From NCBI GenBank assembly GCA_028565635.1, contig JAOXYB010017851.1, forward strand, positions 1 through 35,728: DNA of 35,728 nt, written 5' to 3'. The DNA is from Phoronis ovalis. Lineage: Eukaryota; Phoronida; Phoronidae. A program made the translations under genes and the position numbers. Shown here in pieces: positions 1-10,549 of the stretch. Within the stretch, counting starts at the first letter, position 1. Each line of letters begins with the position of its first letter. A model generated the notes under the pieces. It saw only the letters and a program-made list of their open reading frames with translations. It searched no databases and was not told where the DNA came from.

Positions 1-222
1 CATCTCAAAAGTTATCACAATGACCACAAACGTATAGTGTTTAATATAGGATTTACCCCCACCCCCCTTAGTGCAGATTAAATTACCGCCTTTTGCTGTA
101 TGTTTAAGCAATTTTGGATAACAGTGCAGTATGCTTGCGACTTATTTAACATCATTCTTCAGTTTTCTTTTTTTATTTTTTCCTAAACAAATTGTTGATT
201 TTAATATTTCTTTTATTTTCAG
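1..222 (+). other. Intron upstream of the neurotrophin exon
   Basis: This is the 3' part of an intron. It ends in a T-rich tract and AG at 221-222. It contains a C-rich stretch (about 55-68) and no coding signal. Confidence 0.75.
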
Positions 223-987
223 TTAGTGGAGAGAGTATTGTTGGGGACTCTAGTGCTGCTGACAGTTCTGTCACTCTGCACAAATGCGCCTGCTGGTAGA
301 CTTAAAAAACGAAAAGGCAACAAACGGCGGAATGGACGAAAATCACACCGGCATCATAGACACAAATACTGGAAAGAGGAAACTCCAGATCCAGATCGAC
401 GCAAAATTAATATTCCAAGTGTTGATCCTAGTTTTAATGCTGGATTCTATGCAGATTTTGTGTCATTTTCCACAGATAAACCGCTAGCGCCACCGTGGAG
501 GATGACGGCGTCAGACAATTACAAAGAAATAGAGGAGCAGGCAAGGATAGCGAATGGACTAAATGAAACAGCTTCTGTTGATAATAATAAAGGAAGTAGA
601 ATAAAAAGATCAGCGTATCAAGAACATATTCGCTATTCAGTGTGCGATAGTGTGAGTGACTGGGTTGAAAGGACTACAGCAGAAGACTTTTGGGGGAATA
701 CAGTTCATGTAGCTCAAAAAGTAAACATTGGTGGCGCAACAGTGAACCAGTACTTTTATGAAACTTTTTGCAGATACGAAAATCCACCTAAACCGTGCAG
801 AGGAATAGATAACTCAAATTTTTATTCTGTCTGTGAAAATAAAAATATCTTTGTTTACGCTAGAGTTATAAATCAGTTAGGAGAGGAAGGTTGGAATCTT
901 ATAAAAATTCGTGGATCGTGTAACTGTGCCTTATTTGCCAGGATTGAAGAGCCAGTCGGAATAATGGACCACTTGGATAGGTTATAG
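223..987 (+). CDS. Neurotrophin (NGF/BDNF-type cystine-knot growth factor), last coding exon
   Basis: This exon encodes a secreted neurotrophin, a ligand for Trk-type and p75-type receptors. Counting residues from codon 226 (GTG), residues 3-22 are a hydrophobic signal-peptide core. Residues 24-50 are extremely basic and His-rich. N113 is an N-glycosylation sequon, and RIKR at 125-128 is a furin-type site that would release a mature chain of about 125 aa (usual size about 118-120). The mature part has the NGF hallmarks SVCDSVS, W146, QYFYETFCR, CRGID and a final C-N-C. All six knot cysteines are present (140, 182, 191, 203, 232, 234) with near-NGF spacing. No in-frame ATG precedes the domain: an in-frame stop lies at 202-204, and a polypyrimidine tract plus AG ends at 222. 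The exon therefore starts at 223 in phase 0 and the ATG is in an upstream exon outside the window. Identification is secure; the N-terminus is incomplete. Confidence 0.93.
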   Translation, partial: LVERVLLGTLVLLTVLSLCTNAPAGRLKKRKGNKRRNGRKSHRHHRHKYWKEETPDPDRRKINIPSVDPSFNAGFYADFVSFSTDKPLAPPWRMTASDNYKEIEEQARIANGLNETASVDNNKGSRIKRSAYQEHIRYSVCDSVSDWVERTTAEDFWGNTVHVAQKVNIGGATVNQYFYETFCRYENPPKPCRGIDNSNFYSVCENKNIFVYARVINQLGEEGWNLIKIRGSCNCALFARIEEPVGIMDHLDRL

Positions 988-2598
988 CATTCCCTACACG
1001 GATCATTTACAAGGCTACTAAAACAAACATGTACTTATCAAATAATTTATTACTTTTGCAATTGTTTTTGACTTCTGAAGAAAGATTGTAATATTATTAA
1101 CCTGGGCAGACCCATACTGTTTTCATCGCGTTGAAAATGATGATTTCTGTTATACTGTGATGTAAAGCATGCATTTACTTAAGACAGTTTAAGTTGGTAT
1201 AAAATACATCAGCAAGGATATGTGAATACATAAACTCTGGTTGTAAAATGACAAATGCTTCTTATATCATTCCTCCAAGGTGTTAAGGACATTTTTAGTC
1301 TTAGGAGGTTTTAAAGTGCTGCTGTGCAGCTCTTTTTTTGGTCGAATATAATACTGTAAAATAAAAAGTAAAATGAACATGCAGTTTTCTATACATGTTT
1401 ATGTATTCATGTTTATGTATTTATACACATTATTTATATAATTTTTAATTGACAGGCTACGGAGGTGTGGTGACAAAGTTTCAATGGCTTATTATAAATA
1501 TTACTATGAGCAAACATGTATTTGTAAAATCCTGTCCAGAAATAGAACATAGTGCCTTCTATTTAGCTATGGTAACCCTTTATTTTAGAGCAACAGTACC
1601 TTCTAAATAAAAACCGTGTTTACGTTGTAGAAACGAGTATATGTACATGAAACTATTTTAGTTTAAGCCAAATATTTGACAATCTCTTTACAGAAGCATC
1701 GAAGAAAGCATTTCGATGCTAAAATACCAGGCTAATAGAAATACCAGAGTTCTAATTTTAGTTTCCCTAGTCCGTTGTCATGACAGCTGTTTTTCACAGT
1801 GACTGTTACATGTCTCTAATAACTTCATGACGGTGGTTACTTATTTTAAAGAGTCACCAAAAGTTTAATAAGAGGTAACAGATAGGACAAACACACCTGA
1901 GACAGTTCGCTGAATGTGCGAGTTATTATTTCTAATACTTTTTTGTTAATTTGTGTAGATTGTAAATATTCAGCATGCACTTTTACTTAAATTATGTTAA
2001 ACATTATTTATCATAAAATAATAAATGAAGAAAATTGATATGCTAGTAAATTGATTGATTTACTAGGTAAATTTTCAATCGTATCCGGATGACATCTAGC
2101 GGATGCTTTCTTAGCAACAAGCTGCAGGGACATCTATGGGATGTTACGCATGTTCAAATCAATTCTATTGTTTCGAAAATTTTGAAATACCCTGTTTGAG
2201 TAAGCACGCAAGTGAATAATTTATTTAAGCCGTACTAATACTGAAACGGGAACATTTACTGAACCACAGAACAAAAGAACAGTATGTGCATGGGCGTAAT
2301 CATAAACACCAAAGGATATACGACCAACTAATATTTTGCCTTTGCGGGAAAAAACAGCTGTATCATTGTGTGGAGGTATCAGTACATCAAGTTATTCTGC
2401 TGAGACACAAAAAACCTTTCGCGTGCACAGTCTGATTAGATTGAAAAACAAAACTATAATAACAACTGCATGGGGACATCTTTACTAATAAAAGGCAAAC
2501 TATAAATATAAAAACGCTTTAAATAACACGTGAACACAAAAATGTTCTTTACAAAGCACAATATTTGCACTACATTTACATAATCGTGAATATTGTGT
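988..2598. other. Neurotrophin 3' UTR and intergenic region between tail-to-tail genes
   Basis: No coding signal is seen. AATAAA hexamers for the plus-strand gene occur at 1360-1365 and 1606-1611. For the opposing gene at 2599-3942, a minus-strand AATAAA (read as tttatt) lies at 2220-2225. Which signals are used cannot be told from sequence. Confidence 0.5.
1360..1365 (+). terminator. Candidate poly(A) signal AATAAA for the neurotrophin gene
   Basis: This is a canonical hexamer 373 bases after the stop codon. A second one lies at 1606-1611. Either or both may be used. Confidence 0.4.
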
Positions 2599-3942
2599 CT
2601 ACTCATCTGCATCAGGAGTGACAGTTCTTGTTTGATATTTTTCGAAAAACGCATCAATCTTACTACCAAGCGCTTCTTTTCTTTGGTTGTTCAAGGAAAA
2701 TTTAAACTCTTTAGCTATTTGAGATTTTCGTTTTTTTAATAAATACCCAGATTTAGCTGCCTCATCATCTGATTGTAATGAATTGCCCTTAGCACTGTCA
2801 TTTCGAAATTTCTTCGCCGCGGCTGCCATCATTCTTGCTTTATTTACTATGTCAACCATAGGGTGTTTTCTTGCGTGTGGTTTTGAAATGCTGTGCCGTT
2901 TTTTAACCTCTTGTTCATCATTTTTATCCTCTTCAATATCAGTCAGGTTTTTCTCATCTTTTCTCGGAGTTGATTTGGCACTATCACAATCGATAGAATT
3001 TTCACTAAATGATTTTGAGAGATGTTTGATGTCATTTCGACTAGCAGTCCTTTTGACAGATCGTTCTTCAACAAAGGCATTTTGTGGCTTCTGTGGCGGT
3101 TTTTTGTCCTCCACGAAACCCACTGATGAACGCCTACCGTTAGATGGCATTGGTGTTTGTCTATCGGAATTATAATCTAGTGTAATTTCATTTTGGCTAT
3201 TAGCCCGAGTTCTGTTACTAGTAAGTGAAGTTCTAGGTCTCTTAGTCACATCAAAATTACTATTACTAGATTGCTTTTGAAGGCCCCTAGTTTCTGACAT
3301 TGATGTCACAGGTCTAGCCTGATAGTCTGTACCATATAGATGAGTACTATGTGTCGCCTGGGAGTCGTTGCTGTCATTTTGCTTTGCAGTATTGCGTTGC
3401 TGTACATCAGCGTCTTTTTCCGTATCAGATAAATCAAATCCTTGATTGTCGTCTAACCGTGATTCAACGCGCTGAATTACTTCATCAAATACCGGACCGA
3501 ATGATGTCGCTACTGGTGCTAGTCTTCTTACGGGACTTGTGTGTGGTCTTTGACTTCTGTTTGATAAGCCACTTTCTTCTGAAACATTACTCAACCTTCG
3601 TTCACTATTAGGCTCAAATGCAGATTGTACTCGTCTAAATTTTCCAAAACGCCTGCTATTTTGTCTTTCGCCATATATAAAAGTAGGATCCAAGTCATCG
3701 CGTGCATAATGAGCTTTTTCTTTAGGCGCAAGACCTAAGGGACTGCGTCCGCTGTTTGCTTCAATGTGTACTACAGTTTGTTTAACTTGCCTAACTTCCT
3801 GATTGTTAGTCCTTAACGTATGCATTCTTTCTCTGTGCAATAGAAATAACCGTCTCTGAAGCCTTGAACTTTCTATGTTGTTAATCCTATAGGCTTTCTG
3901 AACTCGCAATGAGTTAAAACTCGGGGCCTCCTTTTGAGGCAT
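2599..3942 (-). CDS. Unrecognised 447-aa basic, Ser/Arg-rich, largely disordered protein (single coding exon)
   Basis: I do not recognise a family. The reading frame runs uninterrupted from an ATG at 3942-3940 (A at -3) to TAG at 2601-2599. Residues about 25-60 look helical and are rich in Arg, Leu and Gln. The middle (about 95-330) is Ser/Asn/Arg-rich and probably disordered, with phosphosite-like RRLSN, RPHTSP and RRSS motifs. Residues about 355-380 form a basic helix with an Ala run (MMAAAAKKF). The C-terminus (about 400-440) is Lys-rich and probably helical (KKRKSQIAKEFKF). No signal peptide or membrane segment is visible. A CAG acceptor near 4045 on the minus strand suggests an upstream non-coding exon. 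Such a long AT-context ORF with strong compositional bias is unlikely by chance. A cytoskeletal or ciliary role would be a guess. Confidence 0.75.
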   Translation of the reverse strand: MPQKEAPSFNSLRVQKAYRINNIESSRLQRRLFLLHRERMHTLRTNNQEVRQVKQTVVHIEANSGRSPLGLAPKEKAHYARDDLDPTFIYGERQNSRRFGKFRRVQSAFEPNSERRLSNVSEESGLSNRSQRPHTSPVRRLAPVATSFGPVFDEVIQRVESRLDDNQGFDLSDTEKDADVQQRNTAKQNDSNDSQATHSTHLYGTDYQARPVTSMSETRGLQKQSSNSNFDVTKRPRTSLTSNRTRANSQNEITLDYNSDRQTPMPSNGRRSSVGFVEDKKPPQKPQNAFVEERSVKRTASRNDIKHLSKSFSENSIDCDSAKSTPRKDEKNLTDIEEDKNDEQEVKKRHSISKPHARKHPMVDIVNKARMMAAAAKKFRNDSAKGNSLQSDDEAAKSGYLLKKRKSQIAKEFKFSLNNQRKEALGSKIDAFFEKYQTRTVTPDADE

Positions 3943-5688
3943 TTTGTGTTTTATGAGTTGTCTTATAGAACACTACTACTTTGCTCCTGTTTCAGTACCA
4001 TTTTTTCCTTAAGTTACAAGACGTATCGCCTTCCATCCATCCACCTGGAATGAAAATTTCTAACTGACTAATTTGATATAAAAATTGAAGACTTTGTAAA
4101 TTATTAAAAGGTGGCAAATGTAAGTCAAATTAAGCATATGGCATTAGTTAAAAGATTACCCTCTTTGAATCTTATCGTAATAATAAATCATGACACTTCT
4201 TAAACTAAGCTTAAATTTATCGGAAAAAATATCGAAATAGAACCATTAAAGTCTATACTATAGCTGAACAGTTACAGATTTTTACTGATCATACCGTTAG
4301 CAACTGGAACATATGAGAAACAGACGTTAACAAAAATGTCAAGATTAAACACGTACTCCTTTCGAGGACATCCGTGTTATTTCTAACACGCTGATTCTTA
4401 AAAATAGATTTTCTGTTTAATTCAAATATGATTAATATAAATTACTGGTAAACAGTACGGCAGTTAGCATGTATACATGATTCCCTGGGAGATAATCTAC
4501 CGATAAGCTGGGTAAACAAGAAGTATTGACAAAGTTTTGTTACCAACGACACGTAGGGATCATGTTGCAAAAATTCTTCCTATCTGTTACTTATTTATTG
4601 TACTATATGTGGATAACTAATGATCAGAGTGGGGAATTTGTTTTGATAAGGAGGGAGCATTTTCTCTTCAAGAAAAGAGCTTAATGGATAAGTGTTTAAT
4701 TAGCGGATAAATATAAATATATCATAATTACTAAGCAAACTGAATATTCTCAGATAACTAAATCATCCATTTATATTTATGTAAATTTAATATAGTTTAA
4801 AGTTGAAAATTGTTTGTTAGAATATTGGTTGACAATAGAAAATTCTAGAAAAATAATTGAATGGGGTCGAAATAGTCCCATTAAAATGTGAACGTATACT
4901 TCACAGATATCCTGCACACAATGATATTACATACATTAGTATATTAGATTTAAAAACATTATTTATAAATTATAATAATAAAAACTGCCACAATACAAGG
5001 ATAGTAAAATATAATGGCACAGCGCAAAATATTGTTAAAACACTTTATTTAAAAAATATGACTTTTAAACAGATTTAATAAAAACTTTCTGTGGCTACTT
5101 GTTTGTGCTAAATCTTAATAGACATATCGTTTATTCAGCTAGTATTACTAGTTTCATTAAGTATATGTGAAAGTAAAATCAAGCTAATATTGGAAAAAAT
5201 GTAAGTAGTTTTGCTAATATTACTACTGTTTTTAACAACTTATGTCAAGCAGTCTAGAATTACCAGTGCAATCTGATCAAGAAAAGGAATTTTGTTATAG
5301 ATTTGGCCATCGTGTGAATAAAATATACTCAGTTTACAACCATGTGTACTCCTTGACGAATATAGCATATTGATAGTGCGCATGATACAGTTCACGTTAT
5401 ACGAGACTCGGGATGCGAATGTAATTATCACTAGTTGATTTGCCCGTTTTAAATATTGGCAAAAAAAACAGTTTTAACTAAAATTAAATTGCAGCTGAAA
5501 GTATCTAGTCGTATTTTACACTTTCAAGAAAATGGCCATATATGCTAATTTGTTTAGTTATTAGTAATTGATTTGACAATTTTAAATAGAGGTAGTTCTA
5601 TAGATACTGAAGTAAGCTTACCCTATGGTACAGTTTCAAGAAAATGGTCGTATACTAAGTTACTTATCACTAGAGATCTAGTTGGTTT

Positions 5689-5733
5689 AACCTAGGATAT
5701 ATAAAACTCTAAGAGTTTTATATATCCTAGGTT
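5689..5733. repeat. Perfect 22-bp inverted repeat with a 1-nt centre
   Basis: The left arm 5689-5710 and right arm 5712-5733 are exact reverse complements separated by one base. Each arm contains CCTAGGATATAT. It could form a cruciform or an RNA hairpin. No flanking gene or terminal duplication explains it. Confidence 0.9.
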
Positions 5734-7695
5734 TAACGTTATAAATTTCAAACTATAAAATTATTAAGTTCCGTTCTAGTTCATTTATTACTTTATCCCG
5801 GAAAGGATATACATTAATTAAAATTATGTACAGTTAAATTATAATATTTGATTACTTTTTTAAAGAAATGGCATAATGTATTAATAAATATACCACAAAT
5901 AAAATATTAAAGGGCATATCGATCGAGAATGAATATTTAACTTTTATTTAAGTTGTTTATTTTATTTGAAGAACCATTAATTACTATAAAAAACAGGACT
6001 GCTAAAAGAGTCAAAAGCATGGAACTATCACTTGTTATGAGCATGTTAAGTAATGTAAAAATGTGTTCAAAATAGAAAAGAATTAAAGTACAGGTATAAA
6101 AACGAAATTGGAAAGATTAAATATCCGTGGTCGAATGAGGATATAAGATCAGAATATAATTATCTATGCTTTCTAGATCAGTTATCATCAGAACTGAGAT
6201 CCCTACATGTTGCATCAGACTGGTACATATTGTACTCGACTGTACATTTAGTACTGGGTAACTTTATAAAAAGCGTAATAAAAGAAAACTTACCAGTTCT
6301 CGAACGACTGAGAGTATTTCACAAGTATTTACTTTTGGACATGTTCGAATTCAGTTTTCCTCGTGGTGCACGTACATGTCTGATGTAGGCCTACACACAT
6401 GTATAGTCCCTACTTGTAACTGTATAACGCACCAACTATTTTTAACGCATTTTGTTTATACAGATTAGTTGTTGTACAAAATAAATTCTATGATATCAAA
6501 ATATTTGTGTGGCTGGATACATAATAAAATTCTATGCTTTCTTCATATCTCAGTTGATAACCTGTAAATCTCCTTTCATGATCTTGTTGCAACTTTAAAA
6601 TGGCACGACTGCGAACTTTTGTTTATGTTAACATTTTTATTTATTTTATACAAACCGTTAAAGTCATAATATTGTTCAAATTAATTCAAGCTTAAACAAT
6701 GCTATCAAAAGCGTTTCTCAAATAACACAAACCCTAAAGTAACATATAATACCCCGTATAAAAATCACATGTAAAACATCTAAGTCGTATCAGATTTGCA
6801 TTGATTTAAATATTTGTGTTATAAATACGTTTAACAATACCCACCTTTTTCTGTTTCAAAGGAATTACATTAAAGTTTAATATTTCTTAAATTGCATGTG
6901 TACGGGAACAAGATCGTGCACCTAATGAAGCATTGTAATACTGATTTTCTACAAAATACTTAACTGAAAAATTGTTAACAAAGCCAGGACATTTATCGGA
7001 CTTGATTTCAACATACTATTATATCTATGTATATCTATGAAAGCTATTTAATTTATTTGAGTTATAAAATATCATTCAATTTCACTTTAATTCTTATTAT
7101 GTACAGCTGAAGCACGTGATTACAATATTTATTTATTACAAATCCATCTCTCCCTCTCCCTCTCTGTACTGAAAATATTTTTTTTTTTAAATTGGCATAT
7201 TAAAATAATGAATGGAAAAATCTCGGGAAAACTCAATCTTTAATATTCCAATCTATGAATGTGTACTTCCTCAACCAGGATGCATTTCAGAATAAGAAGT
7301 AAGATGCATCTGTCTATTGCTACTAAAGTGAAACATTACAAACAAGCAAATATTATAAATAGCATTAGCACGGGAAGCTAGGTTGTTAACTTGACACCGC
7401 CTAGCGGTCGATATTATAACTACGGTATGCACTGCAGTTATGTACCATTATTATTTGCTAAAAGCAAGCCACCTATAAAATTATAGATGTAAGCGTATAA
7501 TTTTAAAACCGGATTCTCTAGATTAAAGTATTTAGATATCTTATAAGCGGGTTTTGATAAAAGGTATGATCGAACAACACCTGAGGCAACGTACCCCGGA
7601 TATTCACGTATGTACACTAATTATATCGTTACGTCCCCAATATATTCAGTAAGTAATCAAACACAACCTTTGTCGCTAATACATCTAACCTGCAG

Positions 7696-7708
7696 GCGCC
7701 CCCTGTCT
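7696..7708 (-). promoter_or_regulatory. CTCF-like core motif
   Basis: Read on the minus strand this is AGACAGGGGGCGC, which resembles the CTCF core (CAGGGGGCGC). It is GC-rich within very AT-rich sequence and lies shortly upstream of the probable first exon of the gene at 8503-10549. This is a motif resemblance only. Confidence 0.3.
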
Positions 7709-7749
7709 AACCGGGCTGAACATTGTTTACATTATTTTATCTCACATTC

Positions 7750-7968
7750 TTCTCGCACTATTGATCATCTTCTTTTTGACCAATGTTAGAATTGTGGCCA
7801 AGTAACAGGAAGGGTTACTTATAACAACGGTAAATAGCTGGATTTTGTCTTCGATTTCTTCATTTTCTAATGATGTTGAAATCTAGAGGATACTTCGCTT
7901 GAACTCATTGTTATGGATTTCTTAAAAACAAACTTTTTGTTGTGCAACGAATTTAACTAAATTTTAAG
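7750..7968 (+). other. Probable 5' non-coding exon of the RRM-like gene (5' limit uncertain)
   Basis: A strong donor, AAG|GTAAGTAA, ends at 7968. The next coding exon opens with ATG immediately after an AG acceptor at 8501-8502, so a leader exon is required. In the frame that would join the ATG in phase 0, TAA at 7954-7956 blocks upstream coding. A short upstream ORF starts near 7913. The exon's 5' end is not visible; 7750 is nominal. Confidence 0.4.
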
Positions 7969-8502
7969 GTAAGTAATTTATTTATACAAATCTGTTAAAA
8001 GTATTGATTTTCGTCAAGGTATGTTTCAATATCCAACGATCCAAAGCTTTCGTATACGAAGAATGCATCAATTCCTAGAAAATATATTTTTCCTGTTTGC
8101 AGGCTCTGACATATTCGAAGATGCAAAAGAGATTTTACAATAAAGCGCAAATACTTATATTCAGCTGCAAAAAGAAGCAGCACGTAGTGTTGAGTATAAG
8201 ACACCAAACACAGTCCCCCGATTATTTAACTGGTTCTTGAAATGTTTATTCATCTATAGAGCATATTGCTATGATAGTTTTCGACAATTAAAAATTAAAG
8301 TGTAAAACCTAAAAATAAACATATATCGGGGGAAATCTTAATGTTTGAATGCCATGTGTGGTATTGATCCCCGTTTCCATCCCTCAGGCTAGAAACACAA
8401 ACAAATGGCATTTATTTCGTGCTGCTTTTTTTCCACTTACTAATTTATAAAGAGACACTGATTACAAATTATAAATTAATGAGATTATGTTTTAATTTGT
8501 AG

Positions 8503-10549
8503 ATGCCTACATCAAGCCAGTCACTTATATGGAGGACTTGGGGATCCACGGAGGTTACAACACTGCCAAGTACATTTCAAAACGGGTAAGGAAGCTTTAA
8601 CGGAACAACACTACTCAGCGTAAATAGATTCTATCCATTGTAATTCATATTAATCTTATTTTATAGCTTTATGATTTAACAAGAGCAAATGAAATCATCA
8701 CAAATTATAAAAATTTCAGTAAATTCAAGAAACTTTAACAGGAAATAGGGCCGATATTCATTTTTAAAGATATGAAATCTCAAAAACGCTATATTTTAAA
8801 AAGAAATTGTAATAATGTCACGATATCTATATTTAGAAATGAATTGCCTCTACTTCTGCCAAGTTAGGAAAACATTTTTTCCAAAATCAAACATATGTGC
8901 AATTTTAAGTTTAACATATTTATTTCCGGTCACTCTGTATATCCATTATTTTTCAGCAATAGAAAAAGTACATTTAATCAGCATACGCTTGCGTCGCTGT
9001 CTAAAACAAGAATAACACGGAGTTGGTCAGATGAACATTTTATCGAATCGTTAAGATTCAATGAATCGCCGTCAATAGGTGAACCAAGTGGAGTCATTAA
9101 AACAAAGTTCGAAATTCCATTAAAATTTAGACTACCCGCAATTATAATAGAAACGGATGACAGAACAAATGTAACTAAACATAAAACGGGAATATTAATA
9201 CGTAGCGAAATACCTAACCTCTCTTCATTAGAATTACATACAAATATTCAAAATACAAAAATATTCCCTAAACCTAGAATAACGGACGATATGGGTAAAC
9301 CAAAGAAAAGAAAGTCCAAGCCGTTACCTCCCTTGGGTAGTGATGTGCAGAAAAGATTGGTAACGGCACCAGGATTATCTGATCAGACATCGCCTGCTAA
9401 AGCAAAGCCGGCCCCAAAAGAGAAAAGTTTGCTAGAAAGCACCAAGGAAATGTTGAACATGTCACACGGGTTTTCAAATATGGATATTCAAAATCTGTAA
9501 GTTTAAGTATTTTGATTTTGTGTAAAAACATACAGTTTAGGTTAAATTTTAAAATTGTATTACGTTTATAGTGAAAAAAGGCGCGATTGTTGCTGAACTG
9601 TCTACACTATGTTTTGTTCGTGATCTTCATGTTGAACAGGTAAATAATATATCACGACTGAGTTTATTGACATCCGGTTGTAAAGCCAGGGCATCAGCAA
9701 CACTAAAGTATTGATATTATTTACGTTATTGATGCCTGGATCAGTGTTTTTTCTATATTTTTTAAAATAGCAGGGTTCTGCGAGTTGTGATTCTGCGTTG
9801 TTTGAGTAATGTTAAAATGTATGCGAAACTGATATGTATTTACAAATCCATAGGTATTTATTATTGCTATAGTAGTATCTATTTTGCACATTATTTTTCT
9901 AAGATTAGATTGGCAATATGATTTTCTCATGTTTCAACATCTACCCCTAACCATACACATGTTGCAAAACTAGCATCCATTTAGTAGAGATTATGATAAA
10001 TCTTCAAAATTAAGAATGTAAGAAAAATAATTGCAAATTAATATTTTAACCTAACAACTCATTATCCAATTGTTGTTTCTAAACTATAGGAAATCGAGTG
10101 GTATTCGTATTTACGCGTCTAAAGAGAAATCCGAAATGGCAAGAATGAAAATTCAAAAGTTCTACCAGCCTCCTACAACGCATCATAATACAGTGTGCTT
10201 TCATTATCCGGGTACTGTACTCACTCATGCTCGCGTAAGGGATCTTGTGAAGTCCAGGATAGCTCTAGTTCAAGGTGCCAAGATTGTATCCATTCAGTTT
10301 ATACCCCGAAATGTGGTTCTAGGTGGTCACAGCGAAGATAACAGATGGATAATTAAAGTAGACAATAAGGAAGCCATGAATGACTTAGTACGACTTGGAC
10401 TGGTAATTAATGGCGCACCAACTGTGGTGAGAGTGTATGACAATATTCTTAAAGAAGAATATAAAAAATACGTGAAAATACAAAAGCTAATGGATTCTAC
10501 GAATGATGACGTCATTAGAATAGGTAATAGGAGAATTTTAATTGGTTAG
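8503..10549 (+). CDS. 360-aa protein with RRM-like C-terminal domain (3 coding exons)
   Basis: Coding exons are 8503-8585, 8957-9496 and 10090-10549. Both introns are phase 2 and GT-AG (donors GG|GTAAGG and CT|GTAAGT). The joined frame is 361 codons including the stop. Residues 1-205 are low-complexity and basic, with a Lys/Pro-rich stretch (PKKRKSKPLPPLG) that could be a nuclear localisation signal. Residues about 235-330 show an alternating strand/helix pattern like an RRM: strand NTVCFHYPG, helix VRDLVKSRIAL, strand IVSIQFIPR, strand DNRWIIKVDN, helix KEAMNDLVRLG, strand TVVRVYDN, followed by a charged helix. Clear RNP1/RNP2 aromatic residues are not evident, so RNA binding is not assured. 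The exon structure is well supported; the fold is inference and the function unknown. Confidence 0.72.

Larger units (their letters stand above)
3943..7749. other. Intergenic, AT-rich, no gene seen
   Basis: This holds the putative 5' region of the minus-strand gene (3943 to about 4050), then non-coding DNA. Short ORFs here (for example 4857-5078) have AT-driven composition and no recognisable signal. Visible structures are a near-perfect hairpin (5689-5733), a short repeat (TTCAAGAAAATGG at about 5522 and 5634), a CT-rich microsatellite (about 7144-7165) and a CTCF-like motif (7696-7708). Confidence 0.6.

Noticed and set aside
226-228. GTG as the neurotrophin start codon
   Set aside because: It is not a usual eukaryotic start, and an acceptor AG lies four bases upstream, so the frame continues from an earlier exon.
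2783-3175. Plus-strand ORF of 130 aa opposite the 447-aa gene
   Set aside because: Hydrophobic Phe/Leu/Ser-rich shadow of the biased minus-strand coding sequence.
4857-5078. 73-aa ORF with an ATG
   Set aside because: Isolated, composition driven by AT content, no splice or domain support.
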